Notes: a model not told the origin generated them from the sequence alone. DNA of 64,000 bases from Fibrobacter sp. UWR4 (GCF_003149045.1 NZ_QGDU01000007.1:53272-117271); one strand, 5' to 3'. Positions 26,501 through 35,716 are shown, counted from the first letter of the stretch. Made by a program: numbers and translations.

Positions 26501-27406
26501 ACACCTTTTGCAACGTTCCCCTTCACCGTAGACATCTGGGTTCTGGGAAGCACTACACGTCCCCTGCTTCGTGGCGACATCAGCAATACCAACAGCGGCT
26601 TCATCGGCATTCGCGACTTGTATGAATTCGAACTGAACTCCTTCCAGATTTCATGGAACGATGACGCATGGCAGAATGGCATTATCGACGTAACCAGTAG
26701 CCAAGAACTTCACTACTGTTCCGAGACCAACGAGAACGAGGCCGAAACCTGCCCCATCAATCTAGACATACAGGGAACGATCAGTAACCCCCAGCCAGTT
26801 CCTTCTTCTAATTGCGGCACCGAAGCGACAACAGCTTCCATCTATTACAACGTATTCCTCGGCTGCATTGCAGACGGCGGAGACGAATCTACGGACTGGA
26901 ACAAGCTTGCGGGCAAGGCCATCGGCAAGGTCATTTCCGCAACAGCCAACAAGACCCTGGGTGGCGATTACATCGGTGACATCGACATGAAGGTGATGAT
27001 TTTCGATAACACAACCACCAGCGATAAGGATTCCAGCTATTTCAAAGTTCCGATTTCCATGGACCGTTGGATCAAGAACATGAGCTTGATTTTTGGTTAT
27101 ACCCAGGACCAGAGTGACAACCCCACTTATGATCAGGCTCTGCAGTTCGGCCTCAATTACACACTTCCTGTTTTCCAGGAAGCCGAATACAGCCATCAGA
27201 ACCATTTGAACCCCACCGTATCCTTAAATGCGATGTTGATAGAAAAGCAGTACCTGACCAACACCGGTACTGAAGGAAACGAAAACCGAGTGGAAAAGAA
27301 CATCGGCATCAACTACTCTTATCGTTACTGGAATCCCTGCCTGCTTGGCCTTGGTTTCTGTGAAGATATTGACCTTGAGAACAAGGAACAGGAGAATAAG
27401 AAATGA
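23534..27406 (+). CDS. tamB: translocation/assembly module protein TamB
   Basis: A 1290-residue AsmA-like protein spanning the periplasm. It has an N-terminal membrane anchor (VGMAIVASFIVGALSLGVWF), a very long repetitive beta-rich body forming the lipid-conducting groove predicted for this family, and a C-terminal DUF490/TamB domain (about 1000-1290: STTRPLLRGDISNTNSGFIG, FELNSFQISWNDDAW, SLIFGYTQDQSDNPTYDQAL). It partners the Omp85 protein encoded directly downstream with a 4-base overlap (ATGA). The start is taken as TTG at 23534, placing the anchor at the N-terminus; ribosome-binding site is poor, so the start is uncertain. It is likely involved in outer-membrane protein insertion or phospholipid transport. 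Confidence 0.88.
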   Translation: MKNQTTFVGMAIVASFIVGALSLGVWFGRALLIRFLSTEHELSGVTIRPYGYQINGLLDHSFDSLFVETNGTTVKVVRPKLSATLLGEGKLVNLDMESLEANINTEGEKKESQQEQDLSISEKIRIPLPVKIKAKKAKVTLSDGKHWSATNISVENTGEKAIALRADNVQGDYVKSKAAVDIDADFSGTNLKASVLVQTADDEVKVSIDAPKNNLTQVKSKVNLMVEDPESWLPMEWPHGAPSLGALEVAADANVDVKTGKAKYKANIKTHLGERWPLMPLNASIDVEGNMDSIRIETTLRNNEGGSIYLKGAFDTKFNGTAKGRVDHMSAKFGPQMMPLDAEIHSFEKIGSKMEALVETRQGSIINSTIDVENGIVISYTGDLTPYEPWALDWVRGNVILTKNTKIYGFFDGNSMKAQVKFTDVPYAYHMKADSVHVNLDLTLEGIVFNRGQIYTPDETFDFDGDVFWGTKDPHTSWNLYQRTGGSGSVYITIDDSLTIDAKTDQAVIRTIPFADINISERINGTVTGHWFQNFDSNHGIAELNVEGNLDAFDLKANILARQNGDTIYIDQANADHNKNSVQLSGGFVLPNDSNPDFKPTATLPIQVLYANLSSHDFSIPLLLEPLNDSTLSTGMLNGELAYQAGQGLSGNLDFFDIEFNKINPDMFNIKKLNMFAQNEKVEINAYLDIGLGGWSGNTQIIFDHIFNDQRHVNITHGSDNGGSAWMEGFIDQDMIFKGTFDVNGSWYVPGSLSEITNTDLHADITADITKGLKGITAEIRSDSTVFQPAKMDISFPFFIRGTVQDGLVEIGEASTRNDKDEAVTATLQFDLDSMQLKAVDILSQSYTITLDEHTVRFENINGHLEDSEEELLITANIPKLTYGFSHDMFGEAEAHGRGDINFSIPHSQEGQVKNKTIGGNIIIDKMVYHKSIDIEVTPASIDRYLTMFNNFTTKLRKKGQQEAKISTASPVNLSLHISDSQNDSVMVVTPFATFPFTVDIWVLGSTTRPLLRGDISNTNSGFIGIRDLYEFELNSFQISWNDDAWQNGIIDVTSSQELHYCSETNENEAETCPINLDIQGTISNPQPVPSSNCGTEATTASIYYNVFLGCIADGGDESTDWNKLAGKAIGKVISATANKTLGGDYIGDIDMKVMIFDNTTTSDKDSSYFKVPISMDRWIKNMSLIFGYTQDQSDNPTYDQALQFGLNYTLPVFQEAEYSHQNHLNPTVSLNAMLIEKQYLTNTGTEGNENRVEKNIGINYSYRYWNPCLLGLGFCEDIDLENKEQENKK

Positions 27407-29286
27407 AGAAATTGATTTTCCTGGTATTCGCCCTTGTGCTTATGGTTTTCGCCGAAGAACCTGATAAGAATCCTTGGTATGTCCATATTAGCGGCAATAA
27501 GGTATTCTCCAGCTATCAGATTGAAGAACAGCTGGATACCCCCGCAAAATTTGGCCAGATGGACACCACCAAGCAAGACTTCATCATGCGTCTTTCCATG
27601 GAAAACGTAAGGGCACTATACTACACCATGGGATACTTCAGTTCCGAAATCACCCTGGATATCCAAAGGGACTTCATCAGTTCCAATGTGGTGCAACGCG
27701 GATACTACATCTACATTCGCGATGGCGAACGTTATCGTTTCGGAGGCGTAGAAGTGAAGGTTCCCGAGGACAGCCGTGTGGAACTTGACACCACTGGATT
27801 GAATACAGCCCAGGACCGCTACTACAGCCATGAAGAAATCGCAGAAGACCTGCAAACCCTCCAGAACGCCTTCCGTGCAGAAGGTTATCTCCATGCATAT
27901 GTTTCCTCTACAGAGTACATCGATACCACTAGCAGAAAAATCCGCGTAGAATTTTCCGTAGATGCTGGCCCGAAAGTGATGATGGGCGGTGTGATCAGTG
28001 AAACCCGCCGCACCACAGGCCCCGGCAACAAGGATAGCGTATCCGACGCAGGCCTTACAGATACCGCCTGGCTATCATCCCTCTGGAGAATCAAGCCCGG
28101 TGAAGTCATTGACGGTAACCAGTACAATTCCTTCAAGTCCAAGCTATTCTCTACCCAGCTGTTCACGCAAATCAAGCTCACGGATTCCCTGAGAGCCGAT
28201 GGCCTGTCCGACGTTCATGTGAAGGTAACGGAACGTGTTCCTGGAGACACCCGCTATGGATTCTTCTATGAAGAAATCTATGGATTTGGCGCACAGGCTC
28301 AAGCTAGACACAAGAATTTCTTCGGGCGTTTCAATGAATTCTCCACAAATTTTCAGGTGGCACAGCACAAGCAGGAATTATCCGTCGGTTACGCCAACCC
28401 GTTACTTTTCGGTACGTCTTTCAGCTTCATCCCCACGGCAATCCGTTTCGAAGACCGTCTGACCCTAAATCACGAAAAGATCAACCCGCCCGCCTACCCC
28501 GACAGTATTGAAGAACGTTACGAAATTATCAACCGAGGCGACCTTACCTTCGGCATTACCAAGAATATTCGTTTCCGTGGCACGTTGGACACCCGCTACG
28601 TGAACAAGATTACCGACAAGATGTTCAAGCTGAAGGGCGAAATCGCCTTGACCTTCGACTATACGGACGACTACTTCAACCCCACCAAGGGTATCCGAAT
28701 TGCCCCCACAGTTGGCGCAGGAACCAACCTGAATGGTGATTTCGGATCGTTGAGCATGATTGGAGACCCCTACTCGTACGGAGAAGTTACCGCAAACGTG
28801 TACTTCCCCTTATTCTGGACATTTAACGGAGCCTTAAGCGGAAGCGTAGGCAAGTTCTTCGCCAAGGCCATCGAAGACGACGCCCGTGTATTCTACCAGG
28901 GCGGTTCCAGGTCTGTACGCGGCTATCGCTTCCGCAGCATTTACGCTAGTTATGAATCACCGGATCCCGATAATGAAGGCGAAACCATCATCAACACGGG
29001 TCTGACACCGCGTTATCTAAGATTTAATGAAGAAATTCGCTGGACGTTCCCCTGGAAGAGTCTGCGCAAATGGCAAATTGTTCAATTCTACGACTGGGCT
29101 TACGTCACAGATGAAGACCCCCAGTACAAAGAAGCGCGTGACGAAAGTTTAGGCTTAGGTATCCGTTACCGTTGGCAATTCCTGACCTTCCGTCTGGATT
29201 ATGCTTTCAAGAAGAATTTGACGAACTGGAATACAGAATCCTTCCACTGGGGACGATTCGCCTTCGACCTTTCACAGACGTTCTAA
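27403..29286 (+). CDS. tamA: Omp85-family outer-membrane protein TamA (BamA-like)
   Basis: A 627-residue Omp85 protein with signal peptide (MKKLIFLVFALVLMVFA), POTRA domains over about residues 25-280 (VHISGNKVFSSYQIEEQL; FRAEGYLHAYVSSTEYID) and a 16-strand barrel (290-627). The barrel carries the lid-lock motif region GGSRSVRGYRFR at about 505 and ends DLSQTF with terminal Phe. Adjacent tamB makes TamA a better call than BamA, and the POTRA number (about three) fits. Overlapping start (ATGA) indicates tightly coupled expression of the TamAB pair. Confidence 0.88.
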   Translation: MKKLIFLVFALVLMVFAEEPDKNPWYVHISGNKVFSSYQIEEQLDTPAKFGQMDTTKQDFIMRLSMENVRALYYTMGYFSSEITLDIQRDFISSNVVQRGYYIYIRDGERYRFGGVEVKVPEDSRVELDTTGLNTAQDRYYSHEEIAEDLQTLQNAFRAEGYLHAYVSSTEYIDTTSRKIRVEFSVDAGPKVMMGGVISETRRTTGPGNKDSVSDAGLTDTAWLSSLWRIKPGEVIDGNQYNSFKSKLFSTQLFTQIKLTDSLRADGLSDVHVKVTERVPGDTRYGFFYEEIYGFGAQAQARHKNFFGRFNEFSTNFQVAQHKQELSVGYANPLLFGTSFSFIPTAIRFEDRLTLNHEKINPPAYPDSIEERYEIINRGDLTFGITKNIRFRGTLDTRYVNKITDKMFKLKGEIALTFDYTDDYFNPTKGIRIAPTVGAGTNLNGDFGSLSMIGDPYSYGEVTANVYFPLFWTFNGALSGSVGKFFAKAIEDDARVFYQGGSRSVRGYRFRSIYASYESPDPDNEGETIINTGLTPRYLRFNEEIRWTFPWKSLRKWQIVQFYDWAYVTDEDPQYKEARDESLGLGIRYRWQFLTFRLDYAFKKNLTNWNTESFHWGRFAFDLSQTF

Positions 29287-29303
29287 AGATTTCGTTCTGT
29301 ACT

Positions 29304-30143
29304 TTATTGAACCGTATTACGGTATAATTCGGACAGGCTAGACTTGGCCTGTGAAATGTGGACATCCAGAAGTCCAGCCTGTTTTAGGGCGGCTCGTACT
29401 TGCTCTTCCGTGACATTCTGGGGCAGTTCCAATTGGAACGCACCATTATCACTAGCAAGTTCCGATACGCGGCCCTGTTTTAGGACAGTACCTTTATCGA
29501 TGATTGCAAAGTCCGTTGCCTCCGTTTCCATTTCGGCAAGGATATGGGAGCAGACAATGGCAGTACCGCCTTCCTGCTTACGCCACTGGGCAATCAGATG
29601 CCACACAGCCTCACGGGACATAGGATCCAGATTGGCCACAGGTTCATCAAGAATCAGCAATTTGGGACAGGGCGCCAAAGTGCGAAGCAGCTGCACCTTC
29701 TGGCGATTGCCAAGAGAAAGAGCAGACATTTTCGTGGATAAATCAGGCAATTCAAGTTTTTGGGCCAGGGTTTCTATACGTTCCTTGGAATTGCATTTCT
29801 TTTTGTAGGCAGAATCGCCAAAGCCATAAAAGCCCAGAAAGTATTCCACATATTCCTGAATAGAAAGCTTGGGATAAATGCCCGGATTTTCCAGCAGGAC
29901 GCCGTAACATTCTGGATTTAGAAAGCCATTCTTAGCCCTATAGGCATCGGCAATCTGAACAGTTCCACGAAAGCATGAGAAACGACCACAAAGCAATCGT
30001 AGCATGGTTGTTTTCCCAGCGCCATTGGGGCCAAGCAAGGCATAGAAACTTCCCTGAGGAATCTTTAGGGACACCTCAGAAAGCGCCCATTTGCTGACGC
30101 CCGGATAGCGAAAGGAAACTTTATCAAGCTTGATTGCTGTCAT
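29304..30143 (-). CDS. ABC transporter ATP-binding protein without adjacent permease
   Basis: A 279-residue cytoplasmic nucleotide-binding subunit: Walker A GPNGAGKTTML, signature-like LSLGNRQKVQLL, Walker B KLLILDEPVANLDP and a switch His in CSHI. The form is of the ABC-2/Ccm-type family that pairs with separately encoded membrane proteins (often gliding, lipid or antibiotic export), but no permease lies within the window next to it. It converges with tamA. The TATATTC box six bases before the ATG and lack of Shine-Dalgarno suggest a leaderless mRNA. Substrate unknown. Confidence 0.88.
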   Translation of the reverse strand: MTAIKLDKVSFRYPGVSKWALSEVSLKIPQGSFYALLGPNGAGKTTMLRLLCGRFSCFRGTVQIADAYRAKNGFLNPECYGVLLENPGIYPKLSIQEYVEYFLGFYGFGDSAYKKKCNSKERIETLAQKLELPDLSTKMSALSLGNRQKVQLLRTLAPCPKLLILDEPVANLDPMSREAVWHLIAQWRKQEGGTAIVCSHILAEMETEATDFAIIDKGTVLKQGRVSELASDNGAFQLELPQNVTEEQVRAALKQAGLLDVHISQAKSSLSELYRNTVQ

Positions 30144-30156
30144 GATTCTGAATATA
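30144..30156 (-). promoter_or_regulatory. TAnnTTT-type box, near-leaderless start
   Basis: TATATTC (30156-30150 on the minus strand) ends six bases before the ABC ATPase start codon, with no Shine-Dalgarno. Confidence 0.35.
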
Positions 30157-30234
30157 GAAATTGCGCTGAGGAATTTCAGCGCAGTTAATATAACGAAATC
30201 AGATCAACCCACACAAGAGTGATTTGAATGTTTT

Positions 30235-32415
30235 TTAGTCCTTCAGGCAACGGATTGCAAATGCCATAAGCCTGTTAAATTCAGCCTCATCACCTTCAAA
30301 ACCGGTAAAATCAGTCCAGGCGATAAGATCATATTTTTCAGATTTATCCTCATCAAGGAAGAGAGCAGCGTGCGTTTTTTCATCAGCATTCTCTGAAGAA
30401 GTCCAATAATCAACCAAACTTTCTGGATCTTCACTTAATGAAGAGTTAAAGATTGCCCCGCAATAATCTTCAGAGGCATTTCCGTCAACATCTAAATAGC
30501 CAAATCCAGCCGGCAGCGCACTAAAGCCAAGATAATTGTTTCCTGGAACATGCGCCCAACCCGATGTGTCTTTCAGGAAACTGGATACTTCGATATTTCC
30601 ACCTAAATCGTATTTAACCTTTTCTGCCACTGATACAAGTTCTTCCATTTCTTCCAAGGAAGGTAAATGCCATCCGGAGGGGCAAGCGGTTTGGGCAGAC
30701 TTCCAAGGATAAAGGCGACCACGGCTATCGCAGGATGTCATATCAGCACAATTGCAGAGACTCTTTCCGTCGGCTGTTTCAAATTTTAAATTGTCAGCCA
30801 TCCAAGTCTGCTTCCCGATTTTAACGGTCCTGTAGACATTTCCATCACGATCATCTTTCAATTCACCATAGGAACCAGAATAGGCTGCGACAGAGCTGGA
30901 ACTGGATTCAGGTTCATCGTCCTCATAAGAGGGCCAAGACATAGGCTCATGGCTCCCTGTTCCCTTGATACAACGAACAGCGACATTCCATGGGACCTCT
31001 ATTGATAAGGCTTCTACTCGAGCTTCTTTTCCTTGAATTACGAAAAAATCATTGCCGAAGTAATCTGTGAATCCAGTGGTTCCAGCCCAAAAATAGAGTT
31101 CGTCATATTTATCATTGGATGGATTAGCACCAAAGCCAAATGCATCAATACCATTTTTATCATTAGGCCAACCAGAAGTTGACTTGAGCATGTAACCCGC
31201 AATATCACTAGAGACGAAATCATCAGAATAGTCAACACCACTAACATAGGCTGATAATTGGCTCCATTCATCGTAAGTAGGCAGATGCCACCCCTCGGGG
31301 CATATTCCCTGAACAGGCTGTTTTACAGGACAGGGACTCCACATGCCATAATCCCACCCCCAAATAAGGCTATCCAAATAGCAGTGGGTGACTTCCGCAT
31401 CCATCACTTCTTCGTATTCATAAAATTCTTTATTGTTGTATTTGAGATTTTCAGCCATCCAAGTCTGTTCGCCAATTTCAACAGTCTTGTAAATCTGACC
31501 ATCGCGAGGATCTGTCATGGATCCAAAGATTCCCGCATAAGTATTCTCGGCAACATTCACTTTGTAATCAAGGCCATGCCTTCCCTCACCCTGGATACAA
31601 CGAACCACCTTCTCATTCCATTGTCTTCTGGTATCCACAAATTCCGCATAACCGTTTTGACCGGTCACGCACAAAACCTTGAAGGATCCATCAGCATTTT
31701 GTTCCGTAGAATAGAGGCAAGTTTCTTCTTTCCCAATAGGTCTATAGGAGGGCTTAACATTGAAGCCATATTTATCTGTACCATTGGCCACACCACTCCA
31801 ACCAGATGCAGATTTTAACGCATCACCAGCGACTTTAGAGCCACCAACATAATCCACAAGGGTCTGCAATTCTTTGACAGAAGGAACATGCCAACCATTA
31901 GGACAAACGCTTTGTGAAGGCATTGCCAACGGGCAACTAGACAAATGTATTCCGTTAACAGTAATGCCGCGATCGGTTTCGCCACAACCGGTATTCACTG
32001 AATCTGCAATTTCGGCCCAGGAATAATCAAAACGAATCTGTGAATTATACTGTTCACAGGTTAAAGGATACGCGCTCCACTGTCCACAATCAGCTAATTC
32101 TACATCATCATGACCATAAGTCAAATTTTCAGCCATCCAGACTTGATTACCAATTTTCACAATCTTATAGACATGACCATCGCGGGAGTCTGTAAATTCG
32201 CCAGTCAGTCCAGAGGCATCAAAGCGCACGGTATCAGGGGCAGTGGAGATCGAAGATGAACTTTCAGCCAATCCGTTATCAGCGCTGGACAACGCATCTA
32301 TACCAGAAGGATTACCATCAGGCCCCACAGGGCTGTTCTTTGAAGAAGAATCGTCAGAGCATGCGGATAGAATTGCCAGCATGGACATTGCACCGAGTAA
32401 ACAGAATTTCTTCAT
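30235..32415 (-). CDS. lipoprotein with three Fibrobacter paralogous (FISUMP) domains
   Basis: A 726-residue lipoprotein (lipobox AILSAC; Ser/Asp-rich linker to about residue 65). Three copies of the Fib_succ_major (FISUMP) domain follow, starting near 75, 308 and 528. Each opens with DxRDGxxYxxVxIGxQxWMAxNL (SRDGHVYKIVKIGNQVWMA, DPRDGQIYKTVEIGEQTWMA, DDRDGNVYRTVKIGKQTWMA), contains CPxGWHLP and ends CIKG/CLKD. The domain is abundant in Fibrobacter and Bacteroidota surface proteins; its function is not established, binding or adhesion being the usual guess. Each domain has conserved Cys that may form disulfides. GGAGG precedes the ATG. Confidence 0.9.
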   Translation of the reverse strand: MKKFCLLGAMSMLAILSACSDDSSSKNSPVGPDGNPSGIDALSSADNGLAESSSSISTAPDTVRFDASGLTGEFTDSRDGHVYKIVKIGNQVWMAENLTYGHDDVELADCGQWSAYPLTCEQYNSQIRFDYSWAEIADSVNTGCGETDRGITVNGIHLSSCPLAMPSQSVCPNGWHVPSVKELQTLVDYVGGSKVAGDALKSASGWSGVANGTDKYGFNVKPSYRPIGKEETCLYSTEQNADGSFKVLCVTGQNGYAEFVDTRRQWNEKVVRCIQGEGRHGLDYKVNVAENTYAGIFGSMTDPRDGQIYKTVEIGEQTWMAENLKYNNKEFYEYEEVMDAEVTHCYLDSLIWGWDYGMWSPCPVKQPVQGICPEGWHLPTYDEWSQLSAYVSGVDYSDDFVSSDIAGYMLKSTSGWPNDKNGIDAFGFGANPSNDKYDELYFWAGTTGFTDYFGNDFFVIQGKEARVEALSIEVPWNVAVRCIKGTGSHEPMSWPSYEDDEPESSSSSVAAYSGSYGELKDDRDGNVYRTVKIGKQTWMADNLKFETADGKSLCNCADMTSCDSRGRLYPWKSAQTACPSGWHLPSLEEMEELVSVAEKVKYDLGGNIEVSSFLKDTSGWAHVPGNNYLGFSALPAGFGYLDVDGNASEDYCGAIFNSSLSEDPESLVDYWTSSENADEKTHAALFLDEDKSEKYDLIAWTDFTGFEGDEAEFNRLMAFAIRCLKD

Positions 32416-32480
32416 GGGAACCTCCTACCCCTAAAAACGTATGTTCTTAATATAAATAAAAAAACAGAAAAGGCCCGACA

Positions 32481-32517
32481 AAAAAAAGTCCGGCAATTTT
32501 ACTGCCGAACGTTTTTT
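32481..32517. terminator. bidirectional terminator after glyA
   Basis: Stem GTCCGGCA (32488-32495) / TGCCGAAC (32503-32510) flanked by A7 on the left and T7 on the right. It separates the glyA transcript from the FISUMP lipoprotein gene. Confidence 0.75.
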
Positions 32518-32518
32518 T

Positions 32519-32610
32519 AATTATGAATTATAATGTATGAGATTTATAATCGCGGCGAAGCCGCCTAGCTAAGTCTCATAATTAATAATTCATACTTCAT
32601 AATTACGCTT
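32519..32610. repeat. MITE-like palindromic intergenic element
   Basis: Nested inverted repeats: ATTATGAA (32521-32528) against TTCATAAT, inner TATGAGA/TCTCATA, and a GC-rich central hairpin GCGGC-GAA-GCCGC. It has no coding capacity. The size (about 90 bp) and cruciform layout are those of a small non-autonomous palindromic element. Confidence 0.5.
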
Positions 32611-32637
32611 AATTTTGCTACGCAAAATTAAGCGTAA
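32603..32637. repeat. 16-bp perfect inverted repeat overlapping the glyA stop
   Basis: Left arm 32603-32618 and right arm 32622-32637 are exact reverse complements with only TAC between. The right arm contains the last glyA codons (Leu-Tyr-Ala) and the stop. Confidence 0.85.
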
Positions 32638-33911
32638 AGCGGGTGCTTCTTGCAGAGGTCGATGATTTCCTGACGGATAGCCTTCAGGCCTTCTTCGTTG
32701 TCCTTGTTCTGGATGCAACGGTCGATAATCTGAGCTACCAGGCGGGAATCGTTTTCATCGAAGCCGCGGGTAGTGATGGCTGCGGTGCCAAGACGTACGC
32801 CGGACGGATCCATGGGCTTGCGGGTGTCGAACGGAATGGTGGAACGGCTGCAGGAGATGCCAACCTTTTCCATGGCAACTTCAGCATCCTTACCACCGAT
32901 ACCCTTGGAAGTCATGTCCACAACCATGAGGTGGTTGTCGGTACCGTCGGAAATGATCTTGTAGCCAAGCTTCATCAGTTCGTCGGCCATAGCCTTAGCG
33001 TTCTTGATGATGTTCTGGGCATAAGCCTGGAATTCTGGCTGGAGAGCTTCGAGGAATGCAACTGCCTTACCGGCGTTGATGTGGTCATGGGGACCACCCT
33101 GCATACCCGGGAACAGACCTGCGTCGATTGCCTTGGGCAGGGAGACTTCCTTTTCTTCCCCCTTGACGATCTTCTTGATCATCTTGTCCTTGCACATGAT
33201 GATTGCAGAACGGGGACCGCGGAGAGTCTTATGGGTGGTGGTGGTGACGATATCGAAGTAAGGAACCGGAGATTCGATAGCCTTACCAGCGATGAGGCCA
33301 GCAACGTGAGAAATGTCAGCCATGGTGAGAGCGCCAACTTCGTCGGCGATTTCCTTGAACTTCTTCCAGTCCAGGTTGCGGCTGTAAGCGGAGAAGCCAG
33401 CGAGGATCAAGCGGGGCTTTTCCTTAAGAGCGATTTCACGGACCTTGTCCATGTCGATACGGCCGGTTTCCTTATCCACTTCGTACTGTACGAAGTTGTA
33501 GAGCATACCGGAGAAGTTCACCGGATGGCCGTGAGAAAGGTGTCCACCGTGGTCCAGCTTGAGGCCGAGAACCTTGTCACCCGGCTTGAGGACGCCCATG
33601 TAGACAGCAGCGTTTGCCGGAGAACCGGAAAGGGGCTGGATGTTAGCGTGTTCGCAACCAAAGAGCTGCTTGCAACGTTCGATGGCCAGAGCTTCCATCT
33701 TATCGATCACTTCGTTACCACCATAGTAACGCTTGCCAACGTAACCTTCACTGTACTTGTTGGTGAGCACAGAGCCCATGGCTTCCATAACAGCCTTGGA
33801 GGTGTAGTTTTCGGAGGCGATCAATTCGATGCCATATTCCTGACGTTCGGCTTCTTCCTGAATGATGTCAAAGATGGCCGGATCGGTCTGTTGCAGAGTA
33901 GATTTAAGCAT
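32628..33911 (-). CDS. glyA: serine hydroxymethyltransferase
   Basis: A 427-residue PLP enzyme interconverting serine and glycine with tetrahydrofolate, the main source of one-carbon units. ELIASENYTS at the N-terminus, GYVGKRYYGG and the PLP-Lys motif TTTTHKTLRGPR (Lys near 230) are intact, and the length is standard. AAAGGAG lies before the ATG. The proS gene ends 45 bases upstream, so the two may be co-transcribed. Unusually, the last three codons and stop lie in one arm of a perfect 16-bp inverted repeat. Confidence 0.97.
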   Translation of the reverse strand: MLKSTLQQTDPAIFDIIQEEAERQEYGIELIASENYTSKAVMEAMGSVLTNKYSEGYVGKRYYGGNEVIDKMEALAIERCKQLFGCEHANIQPLSGSPANAAVYMGVLKPGDKVLGLKLDHGGHLSHGHPVNFSGMLYNFVQYEVDKETGRIDMDKVREIALKEKPRLILAGFSAYSRNLDWKKFKEIADEVGALTMADISHVAGLIAGKAIESPVPYFDIVTTTTHKTLRGPRSAIIMCKDKMIKKIVKGEEKEVSLPKAIDAGLFPGMQGGPHDHINAGKAVAFLEALQPEFQAYAQNIIKNAKAMADELMKLGYKIISDGTDNHLMVVDMTSKGIGGKDAEVAMEKVGISCSRSTIPFDTRKPMDPSGVRLGTAAITTRGFDENDSRLVAQIIDRCIQNKDNEEGLKAIRQEIIDLCKKHPLYA

Positions 33912-33955
33912 TAGTAGCTCCTTTGAGTTTACAAGCGTAAAAATAGCAAAAAATT

Positions 33956-35650
33956 TTATTCAGCGAAGTAAGCCTTTGCCTTGGCAACGACTTCTTCCAC
34001 CTTGACCATGGAGAATTCCTTTTCGTTACGGAACTTCCATTCCACTTCGCCGTTGGCAAGACCCTTCTTGCCGATAGCGATACGGACCGGGGAACCCCAC
34101 AGGTCAGCATCCTTGAACTTAACGCCCGGACGTTCGTCACGGTCATCCACAAGAACGTCGATGCCATTAGCTTCCAGTTCTGCTTCGAACTTTTCAGCCA
34201 GTTCGACCAGTTCCGGTTCCTTGCCGATGGGAACAATTTCCACCTGGAAGGGAGCGATGGACTTGGGCCAGATGGGGCCGAAGTCGTCGTGGCTGTTTTC
34301 AACAACGGAAGCCATCAAGCGGCCAATACCGATACCATAGCAACCCATGATGGCAGGAGCGGAAGTCTTTTCGGCAGTGAGGTACTTGGCACCCATGGAT
34401 TCAGAGAACTTGGTGCCCAGCTTGAAGATGTTACCCAGTTCGATACCGCGGGTTTCGGAAAGTTCTTCACCGCAGTTGGGGCACTTGCAGCCGCCCTGAG
34501 CTTCGGCGATGTCGGCCACTTCGAATGCCGGGAAGTCGCGCTTCGGGGTACAGTGCATCAGATGGTAGTTTTCTTCGTTTGCACCCATCACGAGATCGCA
34601 AGCGTCAGCCAGAGCCTCATCCACGATGATGCGGGTGTCGTGGGCGCCGATGGGGCTAGCAAAGCCCGGCACCATACCGCAGGACTTGATGAGAGCATCG
34701 TCTGCCGGGTAAAGTTCCTTGGCCTTCAGCAGGTTGTGGAGCTTGATTTCGGAAACGTCCAGGTTGCCCGGAACCATGACGGTAATGAGCTTGCCTTCGA
34801 AATCGAAGAATACGCACTTGGCGGTGGACTTTGGGTCGATCTTCAAGAATGCGCTCAGTTCCTCGATAGACGGGCAGTGAGGAGTTTCAACCTTTTCGGG
34901 CATTGCATTTGCATCGCCCTTGTAGGTTTCCCGGGTAAACTTTGCAATTTCACGGTTGGCCTGGTAGCCGCACTTCTTACAGAGGATCAGGTAGTCTTCG
35001 CCGTTGGGAGTATCCAGCATGAATTCGTGGGCGACCTTACCGCCCATGATGCCGGTATCGCTCTGCACCACCACCGGTTCAATACCCACGCGACGGTAAA
35101 TACGGAGGTATGCATCATATTCTTCCTGGTAATGCTTGTCCAGGTCTTCCTGAGAAGAATGGAAGCTGTAAGCGTCCTTCATCAAAAATTCGCGAACGCG
35201 GATCAGACCGCCGCGAGCACGGGCTTCGTCACGGTACTTGGTCTTGAACTGGTACAGCATGAAGGGCAGCTGCTTGTAGCTGTTCAGGACGTAGCGGGCC
35301 ATATCGGTCATGGCTTCTTCGTGAGTCATGGCCAGAACCATCTTGTGGTTGTTGCGGTCGTTAAAGCGGAGGAGTTCTTCGCCGATAGCCTGGTAACGGC
35401 CAGATTCGCTCCAAAGGTCAGCAGTCTGAACCACCGGAAGGTCCACTTCGATACCGCCGATCTTGTTCATTTCTTCACGGACGATGTTAGTGATCTTCTG
35501 GATCACGCGGTAGCCGATAGGCATCATGGAGTAGATACCGGTAGAGAGAGGCTTAATGTAGCCGCCACGCATCAGGAAGATGTGGCTGGGCATGGTAGCG
35601 TCGCTGGGCGTTTCGCGGAGCGTGACGTAGAAGTACTTAGAGAGTTTCAT
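33956..35650 (-). CDS. proS: prolyl-tRNA synthetase (bacterial type)
   Basis: A 564-residue class II aminoacyl-tRNA synthetase charging tRNA-Pro. Motif 2 (FKTKYRDEARARGGLIRVREF) and motif 3 (CYGIGIGRLMASVVE) are present, with the editing INS domain between (about 225-385: LKIDPKSTAKCVFF; VMGANEENYHLMHC) that hydrolyses Ala-tRNA-Pro. A CKCPNCGE zinc-ribbon-like patch lies near 397. Length and layout match E. coli ProS. AAAGGA precedes the ATG. Divergent from the DUF2914-type gene. Confidence 0.96.
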   Translation of the reverse strand: MKLSKYFYVTLRETPSDATMPSHIFLMRGGYIKPLSTGIYSMMPIGYRVIQKITNIVREEMNKIGGIEVDLPVVQTADLWSESGRYQAIGEELLRFNDRNNHKMVLAMTHEEAMTDMARYVLNSYKQLPFMLYQFKTKYRDEARARGGLIRVREFLMKDAYSFHSSQEDLDKHYQEEYDAYLRIYRRVGIEPVVVQSDTGIMGGKVAHEFMLDTPNGEDYLILCKKCGYQANREIAKFTRETYKGDANAMPEKVETPHCPSIEELSAFLKIDPKSTAKCVFFDFEGKLITVMVPGNLDVSEIKLHNLLKAKELYPADDALIKSCGMVPGFASPIGAHDTRIIVDEALADACDLVMGANEENYHLMHCTPKRDFPAFEVADIAEAQGGCKCPNCGEELSETRGIELGNIFKLGTKFSESMGAKYLTAEKTSAPAIMGCYGIGIGRLMASVVENSHDDFGPIWPKSIAPFQVEIVPIGKEPELVELAEKFEAELEANGIDVLVDDRDERPGVKFKDADLWGSPVRIAIGKKGLANGEVEWKFRNEKEFSMVKVEEVVAKAKAYFAE

Positions 35651-35716
35651 AACGATCCTTTAAATCCAGACGGATTGTAAGACAAATTTTTCGGGCTAAA
35701 AGGTAGCAATTTTTTG

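Noticed and set aside
32519..32610. Complete insertion sequence
   Set aside because: No transposase or target duplication is visible; it is at most a non-autonomous element.
33912..33955. Glycine or other riboswitch upstream of glyA
   Set aside because: The gap to proS is only 44 bases, too short for a riboswitch aptamer with expression platform.
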